From Devosia sp. (GTDB lineage Bacteria; Pseudomonadota; Alphaproteobacteria; Rhizobiales; Devosiaceae): 64,000 nt of DNA. The notes under the pieces were generated by a model that ran no database searches, was not told the origin of the DNA, and was given only the letters and a program-made list of their open reading frames with translations. This document shows, piece after piece, positions 37,553 to 47,388 of this stretch (its first letter is position 1; every line of letters starts with the position of its first letter). The stretch lies in assembly GCA_016713105.1 (NCBI GenBank), contig JADJPS010000005.1:124001-188000 (forward strand), written 5' to 3'. Both the position numbers and the translations under genes were made by a program.

Positions 37553-37578
37553 ATTTCCTGTTCCTTTCGCACCGTGCG
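37448..37578 (+). repeat. four palindromic CGCACCGTGCG repeats upstream of the relaxase (candidate oriT/operator)
   Basis: Copies at 37448-37458 (inverted), 37502-37511 (last base off), 37522-37532 and 37568-37578. Each is a near-perfect palindrome (5+1+5). The last ends 10 bp before the relaxase ATG and overlaps its ribosome-binding region. Between copies is the most AT-rich stretch nearby (37461-37495). This is the intergenic space where an origin of transfer or a relaxase-repressing site is expected. Confidence 0.5.
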
Positions 37579-37588
37579 GGGCTGCGCC

Positions 37589-39327
37589 ATGGCCGATGAC
37601 AGCGAAATCCGCGTCCGGCCTGGGCGCATCCGCTCGACCCGCGCGCAGCAGGCGCGGCCTTTCATTTCGCAGGCGCTCGCCGCCGCGCAGAAGGCCGGGG
37701 GCCGCGTCTCCCGCTCCGGCAAGATCACGCCCGGCAACCGCTCGCGCTTCGGGCGCGGCCAGCGCGCCAGCATCCAGGCCAACCGGCTGCTCACCGGCCG
37801 CTCACGCATCGTCGTCATCAAGACCCGCGTGGTGCGCCATAGCGCACGCGCCGCGCCGCTGGCGGCACACCTCTCTTATCTCCGCCGCGACGGCGTGACC
37901 CGAGACGGGGAGAAGGCGCGGCTGTTCGGCCCTGAAGGCGACAATGCGGATGCCCGCGCCTTCGCGGAGCGCTGCGAGGACGACCGGCACCATTTCCGCT
38001 TCATCGTCTCGCCCGAGGACGCCGTGGATATGGCCGACCTGAAGACCCACGCCCGCGAGCTGATGGGGCAGATGGAAAAGGATCTCGGCACGAAGCTCGA
38101 TTGGGTCGGCGTCGATCACTGGAACACCGACAATCCCCACATCCATATCATCGCGCGCGGTCGCACCGACGACGGCCAGGACCTCGTGATCTCCCGCGAC
38201 TACATCAAGGAGGGAATGCGCGCCCGCGCGCAGGATCTCGTCACGCAGGAACTTGGCCAGCGCACCGATCTGGAGATCAACCGCAATCTGGAGCGGCAGG
38301 TCGAGGCCGAACGCTGGACGCAGCTCGACCGGCAGCTTGTCCGCGACGCCGGCAGGTCCGGCATCATCGACCTCGCGCCGCAGCCCGGACAGCAGCCGGA
38401 CGAATTTCATGCGTTGAAGGTCGGCCGGCTGCGCACCCTCGAAATCCGGGGGCTCGCCGGACAGGTCGGCCACCAGCAATGGTTCATCAAGCCCGAGGCG
38501 GAATCGACGCTGCGCGAACTCGGCGAGCGCGGCGACATCATCAAGCGGATGCACCGGGCGCTGACCGAACGCGGCATCGAGCGCGGCTCGGCCAGCTACG
38601 TCCTCGCCGGCGAGAGCCTCGACGTTCCCGTCATCGGCCGCCTGGTCGAACGCGGCCTCGACGACGAGCTGAAGGGAACGGCCTACGCCGTGGTCGACGG
38701 CGTGGACGGCCGCACCCACCACATCCGGCTGCCGCATCTCGATGCCACCGGCGACAGCCCGCCGGGCTCGATCGTCGAGCTGCGCACCTATGAGGACGCG
38801 AGAGGCGAACGCCGCGTCGCGCTCGCCGTCCGCTCCGATCTCGATCTTCAGCATCAGGTGAACGCCACCGGCGCGACCTGGCTCGACCGGCAATCCATCG
38901 CCCGCGAACCGGTCGCCTGTCGGACGGCGGCTTCGGCGCCGAGGTGCGGCACGCGATGCGGCAACGCGCGGACCATCTGGTCGGCGAAGGTCTCGCCGAG
39001 CAGCAGGGCCGCCGCGTCATCTTCTCCCGCAACCTGATCGAGACGCTGCGCCGCCGCGAAGTCGATGCCGTCGCGGGCCGGCTCGCCAAGGAGACCGGCC
39101 AGCCGTTCAAGCCGGCCGAGAGCGGCGAATATGTCGCCGGCACCTATCGCCAGCGCCTGACGCTCGCCTCCGGCCGCTTCGCCATGATCGACGACGGCCT
39201 CGGCTTCCAGCTCGTGCCCTGGTCGCCATCCCTCGACAAGCAGCTCGGCCGCCACGTCTCCGGCGTCGCCCGCGACGGCGGCGGCGTCGATTGGGACTTC
39301 GGGCGCAAGCGCGGGCTCGGCCTCTAG
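37589..39327 (+). pseudogene. relaxase (VirD2/DUF3363 type), one-base frameshift in C-terminal part
   Basis: ATG 37589. A basic leader is followed by the relaxase core: VVIKTRVVRHSARAAPLAAHLSYLRRDGV (motif I region) and GVDHWNTDNPHIHIIARGR with the metal-binding histidines (about 177, 184 and 186). The C-terminal DUF3363 part contains KPEAESTLRELGERGDIIKRM, RLVERGLDDELKGTAYAVVDG and HVSGVARDGGGVDWDFGRKRG. A missing C near 38907 breaks the frame late, and the second frame ends at 39327. The enzyme nicks oriT and leads the strand into the recipient. The N-terminal catalytic half is intact as written. Confidence 0.85.
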
Positions 39328-39351
39328 GCTCAACAGAGAAGGAACATCGCC

Positions 39352-41339
39352 ATGTCCGCGACCAAAATCCTCTGGGGACAGATTCTGATCGTCTTCCTCA
39401 TCGTTTTCTCCACCACCTGGGGCGCGACCGAGTATGTCGCCTGGAAGCTCGGGTTTCAGGCGCAGCTCGGGCCGCCATGGTTCGTCCTGTTCGGCTGGCC
39501 GTTCTACCATCCGCCCGCCTTCTTCTGGTGGTGGTTCTCCTACGATGCCTATGCGCCGGAGATATTCACCCAGGGCGCGTTCATCGCCGCGTCGGGCGGC
39601 TTCATCGCCATCGCCGTCGCCATCGGCATGTCGGTCTGGCGGGCGCGCGAGGCCAAAAACGTCGCCACCTATGGCTCGGCGCGATGGGTCGGGAAGGAAG
39701 AGGTGAAGGCCGCCGGGCTGCTCGATCCTGATGGCGTCGTGCTCGGCCGCTATGACCACGAGTATCTGCGCCATGACGGGCCGGAGCATGTGCTGTGCTT
39801 CGCGCCGACGCGCAGCGGCAAGGGCGTCGGCCTTGTCGTGCCGTCGCTGCTGACCTGGCCGGGCTCGGCCATCGTTCACGACATCAAGGGCGAGAACTGG
39901 ACGCTGACGGCGGGCTTTCGCGCGCACCACGGCCGCGTGCTCCTCTTCGATCCGACCAATCCGAAATCCTCGGCCTACAATCCCTTGCTCGAGGTGCGCC
40001 GCGGCGAGTGGGAAGTCCGCGACGTGCAGAACATCGCCGACATCCTGGTCGATCCCGAAGGCAGCCTCGACAAGCGCAACCATTGGGAAAAAACCAGCCA
40101 CAGCGCTGCTGGTCGGCGCGATCCTGCATGTCCTCTACGCCGAGACGGACAAGACTCTCGCCGGCGTCGCCGCCTTCCTGTCCGATCCGAAGCGCCCGAT
40201 CGAGTCGACACTCGCGGCGATGATGAAGACCAGCCATCTCGGCGAAGGCCGGGCCGCATCCCGTCATCGCCAGCGCCGCGCGCGAGCTGCTCAACAAATC
40301 CGACAACGAACGGTCGGGCGTGCTCTCCACCGCCATGTCGTTCCTCGGCCTCTATCGCGATCCCGTCGTGGCCGAAGTGACGCGGCGCTGCGATTGGCGG
40401 ATCGCCGACATGGTGGGCGACAAGCTCCCGACCACGCTTTACCTCGTCGTGCCGCCATCCGACATCAATCGCACCAAGCCGCTGATCCGCCTCATCCTCA
40501 ACCAGGTCGGCCGCCGCCTCACCGAGGATCTGCAAGCCAAGGCTGGGCGTCATCGCCTGTTGCTCATGCTCGATGAGTTTCCGGCGCTGGGGCGCCTCGA
40601 CTTCTTCGAGAGCGCGCTGGCCTTCATGGCGGGCTATGGCCTCAAGGCCTTCCTGATCGCGCAGTCGCTCAACCAGATCGAAAAGGCCTACGGCCCGAAC
40701 AACTCGATCCTCGACAACTGCCATGTCCGCGTGAGCTTCGCCACGAACGACGAACGCACCGCCAAGCGCGTATCCGACGCCCTCGGCACCGCGACCGAGA
40801 TGAAGGCGATGAAGAACTATGCCGGGCACCGTCTGTCGCCCTGGCTCGGCCATCTCATGGTCTCGCGCTCGGAGACCGCCCGCCAGTTGCTGACGCCCGG
40901 CGAGATCATGCAGCTCCCGCCGAGCGACGAGATCGTCATGGTCGCCGGCACGCCGCCGATCCGGGCGAAGAAGGCGCGCTACTATGAGGATGCCCGTTTC
41001 CGCGAGCGCCTGCTGTCGCCGCCCGACCTGAAACGCCCCGACACGCCGCGCCCGGACGATTGGAGCAGCCTGCCGATCCCGACGCGGCCCAAGGCAGGCG
41101 ATGTCCAACCTGCCGATCCGTCCGACGACGAGGACACCACCGATTCCGAACGCCGGCTGCAACCTGAACTCAGCCGCGCCAAGCCGACGGAAAAGAAGGA
41201 ACCCATCGCCAACGAGTTCGAGATCGAGCTTCCCGACGAGAGCGACGAGGACGCCGCGCGCAACCGGCGCCTGATCCAGCAGGTTCAGGGCGTCGCGCGC
41301 CAGGTGTCCCTCGATCCCAATGACGGCATGGAGCTGTAA
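39352..41339 (+). pseudogene. traG: conjugal coupling protein TraG/VirD4, two frameshifts
   Basis: ATG 39352. Two N-terminal membrane segments (ILIVFLIVFSTTWGATEYVA and FIAASGGFIAIAVAIGMSVW) precede Walker A APTRSGKGVGLV (about 151-162). AIVHDIKGENW and LLLMLDEFPALGRLDFFE (Walker B) follow, then AQSLNQIEKAYGPNNSILDN and a charged C-terminal tail. The frame shifts near 40100 and returns near 40250. It joins the relaxosome to the Trb channel and pumps DNA at the inner membrane. About 660 residues if joined. Confidence 0.88.
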
Positions 41340-41344
41340 GCGCC

Positions 41345-42106
41345 ATGACCAGCCATCGGAAAAAGTCGAAGTTCACGGTCTATCTGGACCCCGACGTGAC
41401 GCAGGCGCTGGCGGATTTCGCGGCGCGCCGGGATCAATCGCAATCCATGATCGCCGAGGCCGCCATCGCATCCTTCCTGTCGCCCGACGATGCCGAGCGG
41501 CGCGAGGTCGTCGTCGCCAAGCGCCTCGACCAGATCGACCGCCGCATGACCCGCCTGGAGCGCGACGTCGGCATCGCCGTCGAAACGCTGGCTGTGTTCA
41601 TCCGCTTCTGGATCACGACCACGCCGGCCTTGCCGGAGCCTGCCGCGCAGGCGGCGCGCGCCAAGTCGGCCGAGCGGTACGAGGCGTTCATCACCGCGCT
41701 CGGCCGGCGGCTCGTCAAGGGTCCGAAGCTGCGACAGGAGATCCCGGAGGAGGGGGGGGGGGGGAGGGGGGGGGGCGTGGCCCGAGGCGAATACACTGGG
41801 GGTCCGCCCCATATCGCCAAGGTCTTCCAGTCGTCGGGGCCGGGCCGGCGGGCGGCGGCGGGGCTGGACTTCGCGGGCAGCCTGAAGGCCCCGATCTCGA
41901 TCAGGCATTTCAATGACGAAATGGCTTCTCGACACCAACGTCATCGCGGGTCGGACTCGGGGGCGAGGGGGGTCTGCTCCATTGTCGCCCAGAACTCTTT
42001 GCGCCTTCGCAGCCAGAAGGTGGAGTTCTCTGGACGCCTCTGCGAAATCCTCGATCTGGGGGGGCGGGTGGGGGTCGGGCTGGCGGCGGGCTGGAGCGCG
42101 GCGTGA
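41345..42106 (+). CDS. CopG-family ribbon-helix-helix regulator, C-terminus replaced after a poly-G tract
   Basis: ATG 41345. KFTVYLDPDVTQALADFAARRDQSQSMIAEAAIASFL is the CopG ribbon-helix-helix; a helical region follows (RLDQIDRRMTRLERDVGIAVETLAVFIRFWITTTPALPEPA). Family members end near residue 150, just after KLRQEIPE, which here is position 41750. From there a G13-A-G10 tract starts and the frame stays open for another 110 codons of unlikely composition (GGGGRGGGVARGEYTGG). The real protein is probably about 140-160 residues. It probably controls the trb operon that follows. Confidence 0.7.
   Translation: MTSHRKKSKFTVYLDPDVTQALADFAARRDQSQSMIAEAAIASFLSPDDAERREVVVAKRLDQIDRRMTRLERDVGIAVETLAVFIRFWITTTPALPEPAAQAARAKSAERYEAFITALGRRLVKGPKLRQEIPEEGGGGRGGGVARGEYTGGPPHIAKVFQSSGPGRRAAAGLDFAGSLKAPISIRHFNDEMASRHQRHRGSDSGARGVCSIVAQNSLRLRSQKVEFSGRLCEILDLGGRVGVGLAAGWSAA
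41752..41775. repeat. poly-G tract (G13-A-G10)
   Basis: Thirteen G, one A, ten G. Further G-runs follow up to 42085. The tract marks the point where CopG homology ends. It could be slippage-prone DNA or an assembly artefact. Confidence 0.8.
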
Positions 42107-42155
42107 AGGGGCCGAGCCGACAGCCCCCGAAGACGTCTCCGACTCGGAGCCGTGA
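41913..42155 (+). pseudogene. possible PIN-domain toxin remnant
   Basis: MTKWLLDTNVIAG at 41913 is a good match to the start of VapC-like PIN toxins, with the first catalytic Asp. The next residues fit no PIN domain and the frame ends at 42155. Upstream residues in another frame (LKAPISIRHFNDEMA) could be the end of an antitoxin. The area is full of G-runs, so frames are unreliable. The 41777-42343 interval holds no other gene I can support. Confidence 0.25.
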
Positions 42156-42268
42156 CGATCGCGCGCGTCATCTGGTGAGGCTCACGACGACAACAAGATC
42201 AGGGCCTCACCGCCGTTCTCCTGTATTTGCACGCCACGCTACTACTACGACCGATACTTGTTGAACCG

Positions 42269-42288
42269 GCCCGATTTCGGGCTCTTTT
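42269..42288 (+). terminator. weak rho-independent terminator
   Basis: GCCCG-ATTT-CGGGC followed by TCTTTTAA. It sits 55 bp before the trbB start, so trbB should have its own promoter in the remaining space. Confidence 0.45.
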
Positions 42289-42343
42289 AATCGACCCCAT
42301 TCCGGGGACTGTCTGTGGCGCCTCGTGAGGAAACGGGGCCGAC

Positions 42344-43327
42344 ATGACCACTTCACATCAGAAACCGGAGGCGATCCAGCGCGGCGCGCGGATGCTGCGC
42401 ACCGCGCTCGGTCCCGCCATTTCGCGGTTCCTCGAAGACGTAAGCATCGTCGAAGTGATGTTGAACCCGGATGGCCGCATCTGGGTGGACCGGCTTTCCG
42501 AAGGTCTGGCCGATACCGGCGAGAGGCTGTCGGCCGCGGACGGCGAGCGCATCGTGCGCCTGGTCGCCCACCATGTCGGCGCGGAGGTTCACGCCCGGTC
42601 CCCGCGTGTCTCGGCCGAGCTACCCGAAACGGGAGAGCGGTTCGAGGGGCTTCTTCCGCCCGTCGTCGCCGCACCGGCCTTCGCCATCCGCAAGCCCGCC
42701 GTCGCCGTCTTCACCCTCGAAGATTACGTCAATGCCCGGATCATGACCGCCGACCAGGCCGCGACACTGCGGGCGGCCGTCGCATCGCGCGCCAACATCC
42801 TCGTCGCGGGCGGCACCTCCACCGGCAAGACCACGCTGACCAATGCGCTGCTCGCCGAAGTGGCGAAGACGCAGGATCGCGTCGTCATGATCGAGGACAC
42901 GCGCGAGCTGCAATGCGCCGCGCCCAACCTCGTCTCCATGCGCACCAAGGAAGGCGTCGCCACGCTTTCCGATCTCGTCCGCTCGTCGCTGCGCCTGCGC
43001 CCCGATCGCATTCCCATCGGCGAGGTGCGCGGGAGCGAGGCCCTCGACCTCCTCAAAGCCTGGGGCACCGGCCACCCGGGCGGCGTCGGCACCATCCACG
43101 CCGGGACCGCGCTTGGCGCGCTGCGCCGCCTCGAGCAGCTCATCCAGGAAGCCGTCGTCACCGTCCCGCGCGCGCTGATCGCCGAGACCATCGACCTCGT
43201 TGCCGTCCTCTCTGGCCGCGGCTCCGCGCGCCGGCTCACCGAACTCGCCCGCGTCGAAGGGCTCGGCCCGGACGGGGACTACCGCATCACCCAAGCCACC
43301 CCCACCAACACAGGAGAATCCGCATGA
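42344..43327 (+). CDS. trbB: TrbB, type IV secretion traffic ATPase (VirB11 family)
   Basis: 327 residues, intact. Walker A is LVAGGTSTGKTTLTNALL; MIEDTRELQCAAPNLVSMRT, LRLRPDRIPIGEVRGSEALDLLKAWGTGHPGG and GTIHAGTALGALRRLEQL give the Asp and His boxes and Walker B of VirB11-type hexamers. It powers pilus assembly and substrate transfer from the cytoplasmic side. First gene of the trb operon; its stop overlaps the trbC ATG. Confidence 0.95.
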   Translation: MTTSHQKPEAIQRGARMLRTALGPAISRFLEDVSIVEVMLNPDGRIWVDRLSEGLADTGERLSAADGERIVRLVAHHVGAEVHARSPRVSAELPETGERFEGLLPPVVAAPAFAIRKPAVAVFTLEDYVNARIMTADQAATLRAAVASRANILVAGGTSTGKTTLTNALLAEVAKTQDRVVMIEDTRELQCAAPNLVSMRTKEGVATLSDLVRSSLRLRPDRIPIGEVRGSEALDLLKAWGTGHPGGVGTIHAGTALGALRRLEQLIQEAVVTVPRALIAETIDLVAVLSGRGSARRLTELARVEGLGPDGDYRITQATPTNTGESA

Positions 43328-43656
43328 TTCATACCGCTATGCGCGCTCGCCGTTTCGTCGCGACCGCCGCAGCCTTCACCTACATCAATCTCGTCCTCGT
43401 TCCGGCCGCCCATGCCTCTGGCTCGTCCATGCCGTGGGAAGCGCCGCTCCAGAAAATCCTTCAGTCGATCGAAGGGCCGGTCGCCAAGATCATCGCCGTC
43501 ATCATCATCATCGTGACCGGCCTGACGCTCGCCTTCGGCGACACGTCGGGCGGCTTCCGCAAGCTGATCCAGATCGTGTTCGGCCTGTCGATCGCCTTCG
43601 CCGCCAGCTCCTTCTTCCTCAGCTTCTTCAGCTTCGGCGGCGGGGCGCTGGTCTGA
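43324..43656 (+). CDS. trbC: TrbC, conjugative pilin
   Basis: 110 residues. Signal sequence to VLVPAAHASGSS, then a short mature pilin with two hydrophobic helices (IIAVIIIIVTGLTLAFGDTSGG and IQIVFGLSIAFAASSFFLSFF), the VirB2/TrbC plan. It is processed by the TraF-type peptidase encoded at 35633. The frame is intact and overlaps trbB and trbD. Confidence 0.93.
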   Translation: MIHTAMRARRFVATAAAFTYINLVLVPAAHASGSSMPWEAPLQKILQSIEGPVAKIIAVIIIIVTGLTLAFGDTSGGFRKLIQIVFGLSIAFAASSFFLSFFSFGGGALV

Positions 43657-46300
43657 TGGCCGTCGCCTTCGAGCAACTGGATGTGCCGGGATTCACCGTC
43701 CCGGTCCACCGGGCGCTGACCGAGCACATCCTGCTCGGCGGCGCGCCGCGCTCCATCGCGATCCTCAACGGGACGCTGGCCGCGGCGCTCGGCCTCGGCC
43801 TGCGCCTCTGGCTGGTCGGCATCGCGATCTGGGCCATCGGCCATGTCGCGGCGGTCTGGGCGGCCAAGCGCGATCCGCAATTCGTGGAAGTCGGCCGGCG
43901 CCATCTGCGCGTCCCCGGCCATCCCGCTCTGGTCGGCCCCAGCGTCGTCGTGAACAAGGACGGCTCATTCCAGCGCACCGCTCGCTTTCGTGGCCCCGAT
44001 CTCGATAGCGCGGTCGCCGCCGAGCTGGTCGCCGTCGCCGGCCGCATCAACAACGCCGTGCGCCGTCTCGGCTCCGGCTGGAGCATCTTTGTCGAGGCGC
44101 AGCGCAGCGAAGCCGCGACCTATCCCGCGAGCCAATTCCCCGATCCAGCATCCGGCCTGGTGGAAGAGGAACGCAAGGCCGACTTCGAGGAAGCCGGCAT
44201 CCATTTCGTGTCGGACTATTTCCTGACCATCCTCTATCTGCCCCCGGCCGAGGACGCCGCCCGGGCCGAGACATGGCTCTACGAGGGCCGCGAGCAATCC
44301 GGCGTCGATCCCCGCGAGGTGCTGCGCGGCTTCATCGACCGCACCGACCGCGTGCTCGCGCTCCTCGACGGCTTCATGCCGGAATGCGCCTGGCTCGACG
44401 ACGGCGAGACGCTGACCTATCTCCATTCGACCGTTTCGACGAAACGCCACCGCGTCCGCGTGCCCGAAACGCCGGTCTATCTCGATGCGCTGCTCGCCGA
44501 TCAGCCGCTGACCGGCGGGCTGGAACCGCGCCTCGGATCGGAGCATCTGCGCGTGCTCACCATCGTCGGCTTCCCGACCGCGACGACGCCCGGCCTGCTC
44601 GACGAGCTCAACCGGCTCGCCTTTCCCTATCGCTGGTCGACCCGCGCTGTCCTGCTCGACAAGACCGACGCCACCAAGCTGCTGACCAAGATCCGGCGGC
44701 AGTGGTTCGCCAAGCGCAAGTCGATCGCCGCGATCCTCAAGGAGGTGATGACCAACGAGGCCTCGGCGCTCGTCGACACCGACGCGTCCAACAAGGCCGC
44801 TGACGCCGACATGGCCTTGCAGGAGCTGGGCGCCGATGTTGCCGGCATGGCCTATGTCACCGCGACGATCGTGGTGTGGGACGCCGATCCGCGTCTTGCC
44901 GACGAGAAGCTGCGCCTGGTCGAGAAGGTCATCCAGGGCCGCGATTTCACGGCCATGGTCGAAGGCGTCAACGCGGTCGATGCCTGGCTCGGCAGTCTGC
45001 CCGGACACGCCTACGCCAACGTCCGCCAGCCTCCCATCAGCACTTTGAATCTCGCCCACATGATCCCGCTTTCGGCGGTGTGGGCGGGGCCGGAACGGGA
45101 CGAGCATTTTGCAGCGCCCCCACTGCTCTTCGGCAAGACCGAAGGCTCGACCCCGTTCCGGTTATCCCTTCACGTCGGCGATGTCGGCCACACCCTCGTC
45201 GTCGGCCCGACCGGCGCGGGCAAGTCTGTGCTGCTCGCGCTCATGGCCTTGCAGTTCCGGCGCTATGCCAACGCCCAGGTGTTCGCCTTCGATTTCGGGG
45301 GCAGCATCCGCGCCGCCGCGCTCGCCATGGGCGGCGATTGGCACGATCTCGGCGGCGGGCTGACCGAAGGCGACGAGTTCTCGGTCTCGCTTCAGCCGCT
45401 CGCCCGCATCGACGATACCTATGAGCGTGCCTGGGCGGCCGACTGGCTGGTGGCGATCCTGACGCGCGAAGCGATCCAGATCACGCCCGAGGTGAAGGAG
45501 CATATCTGGACGGCGCTGACCTCGCTCGCTTCTGCGCCGGTCGGGGAACGCACCATCACCGGCCTGTCGGTTCTGCTCCAATCCAACGATCTGAAACAGG
45601 CGCTCCGCCCATTCTGCGTCGGCGGCGCTTATGGCCGGCTGCTCGACGCCGAGGCCGAACATCTCGGCTCCGCCGCCGTGCAGGCGTTCGAGATCGAGGG
45701 GCTGGTCGGCACGGGGGCCGCGCCCGCCGTGCTCGCCTATCTGTTCCATCGCATCGGCGACCGGCTCGACGGACGGCCGACGCTGCTCATCATCGACGAG
45801 GGCTGGCTTGCGCTCGATGATGAAGGCTTCGCCGGCCAGCTCCGCGAATGGCTGAAGACGCTGCGCAAGAAGAACGCATCGGTCATCTTCGCCACGCAGT
45901 CGCTCAGCGACATCGACAATTCCAGCATCGCGCCGGCCATCATCGAAAGCTGCCCGACGCGGCTCTTGCTCCCGAACGAGCGTGCGATCGAGCCGCAGAT
46001 CACGGCCATCTATCGCCGCTTCGGCCTCAACGACCGGCAGATCGAAATCCTCGCGCGCGCCGTCCCTAAGCGCGACTATTACTGCCAGTCGCGGCGCGGC
46101 AACCGCCTGTTCGAGCTGGGCCTGTCCGAAGTCGGCCTCGCGCTCTGCGCCGCATCCTCCAAGTCCGACCAGACCCTGATCGCCAACCTCGTCGCCGAGC
46201 ACGGCCGCGACGGCTTCCTCGCCGCGTGGCTGCGCGCCCGCGACGTCGGCTGGGCCGCCGATCTCATCCCAACCCTCACCCAAGCAGCAAGGAGTCCTGA
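43656..46300 (+). CDS. trbE: TrbD-TrbE fusion (VirB3-VirB4), C-terminal stop displaced
   Basis: From ATG 43656 the first 90 residues are TrbD (FTVPVHRALTEHILLGGAPRS, GLRLWLVGIAIWAIGHVAAVWAAKRDPQFVEV). Without a stop the frame passes into TrbE at PALVGPSVVVNKDGSFQRTARF. The usual TrbD end and the first 20 or so residues of TrbE (normally MMNLAEYR...) are missing, so this is an in-frame deletion fusion. TrbE motifs are complete: VVGPTGAGKSVLLALMALQF (Walker A), TLLIIDEGWLAL (Walker B), FATQSLSDIDNS. TrbE should stop at 46300, but one indel near 46280 lets the frame run to 47012. VirB3-VirB4 fusions exist naturally in some T4SS, so the fusion may work. Confidence 0.85.
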
Positions 46301-46302
46301 CT

Positions 46303-47068
46303 ATGCTTGCCCTCGTATCCGCTCGCGCGCCATGGCGCTCGCCGCGCCTGCTGGCGGCCGCACCGCTCGCGCTCTCGCCGATGCTGGCGACGCCCGCCCA
46401 CGCCATCATCGTCTTCGATCCCTCCAACTATGCGCAAAACGTCCTGACGGCGGCGCGCACACTGGAGCAGATCACCAACCAGATCACCTCGCTCCAGAAC
46501 GAAGCACAGATGCTCATCAACCAGGCGAAGAACCTGGCGAGCCTGCCTTACTCGGCGCTCCAGACCTTGCAGCAGAACGTGCAGCGCACCCAGCAACTTC
46601 TCCAGCAGGCGCAGGGCATCGCCTTCAACGTCCAGCAGATCGACCAGATGTTTGCCCAAAAGTACGGCAACGTCTCGATGTCGGCGAGCAACCAGCAGAT
46701 GGTCGCCGATGCCCGCTCGCGCTGGCAGAACACGGTCGGCGGCCTGCAGGACGCCATGCGCGTGCAGGCCGGCGTCGTCGGCAATATCGACACCAACCGC
46801 GCCGAGATGTCGGCGCTGGTCGGCCAGAGCCAATCGGCGACCGGCGCGCTTGCAGGCGGCGCAGGCCGGCAATCAGCTCCTCGCGCTGCAATCGCAGCAG
46901 CTTTCCGATCTCATGGCGCTCGTCGCCGCCAACGGCCGCGCCAGCGCGCTCACCGAGGCCGAACGCACCGCCGCCGCCGAACAGGGCCGCGAACAGCGCC
47001 GCCGCTTCCTGACGCCGGGCTCGGGCTACCAGCCCGGCAACGCCCAGATGTTCAACAGCGGCAAATAA
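46303..47068 (+). pseudogene. trbJ: TrbJ, T4SS VirB5-like protein, one-base frameshift
   Basis: ATG 46303 after AAGGAG. A signal peptide ends at ATPAHAIIVFD. A coiled-coil domain follows (NVLTAARTLEQITNQITSLQNEAQMLINQ, TLQQNVQRTQQLLQQAQGI). One extra base near 46856 breaks the frame; the continuation AAQAGNQLLALQSQQLSDLMALVAANGRASAL ends at 47068. About 254 residues in total, normal for TrbJ. Exported; contributes to pilus tip or mating-pair contact. Confidence 0.88.
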
Positions 47069-47088
47069 GGCCGGAAAGGAGGAAGCTC

Positions 47089-47385
47089 ATGGACGGCAAG
47101 ATGCTGGCCCGGCTGGGCGCTATCGTATTCGTCGCGGTCGCCGTCACGGCAACCGCGATCGAAATGACCCGCAAGCAGGACGCGCCGGCATCGCCGTCGG
47201 CGCGTCAGCAACAGCGCGAAGGCGATCCGCTGCGCGAAGGCCAGCGCCGGTGCCAGCAGCTCGGCGAGGCCGCCGCCCGCGACCCCGAATGCCTGCGCGT
47301 CTGGGCCGAGACCCGCGACCGCTTCCTCGGCCACGCGCCGGCGCCGGTCGCCCCGGCGGCGCCCGCCACCGCGGAAGGGCGGTGA
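47089..47385 (+). CDS. TrbK-alt, putative entry-exclusion protein
   Basis: 98 residues from ATG 47089 after AAAGGAGG. One N-terminal membrane helix (LARLGAIVFVAVAVTATAIEM) and a polar periplasmic tail with two cysteines (RRCQQLGEAAARDPECLRVWAETRDRFLG), the pattern of TrbK-alt proteins between trbJ and trbL. Entry-exclusion proteins stop redundant transfer into cells that already hold the element. The frame is intact. Confidence 0.8.
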   Translation: MDGKMLARLGAIVFVAVAVTATAIEMTRKQDAPASPSARQQQREGDPLREGQRRCQQLGEAAARDPECLRVWAETRDRFLGHAPAPVAPAAPATAEGR

Positions 47386-47388
47386 GCC

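Noticed and set aside
37802..38893. 363-residue minus-strand frame opposite the relaxase
   Set aside because: No recognisable domain; the opposite strand has complete relaxase motifs.
38854..40101. 415-residue minus-strand frame opposite the relaxase end and traG start
   Set aside because: Antisense artefact in high-GC DNA; no domain.
41913..42155. A complete VapBC module after the CopG gene
   Set aside because: Only the first dozen residues of a PIN domain are visible, and the region is dominated by G-runs; kept only as a low-confidence remnant.
45162..46427. 421-residue minus-strand frame opposite trbE
   Set aside because: Shadow of the TrbE Walker region; codon bias supports only the + strand.
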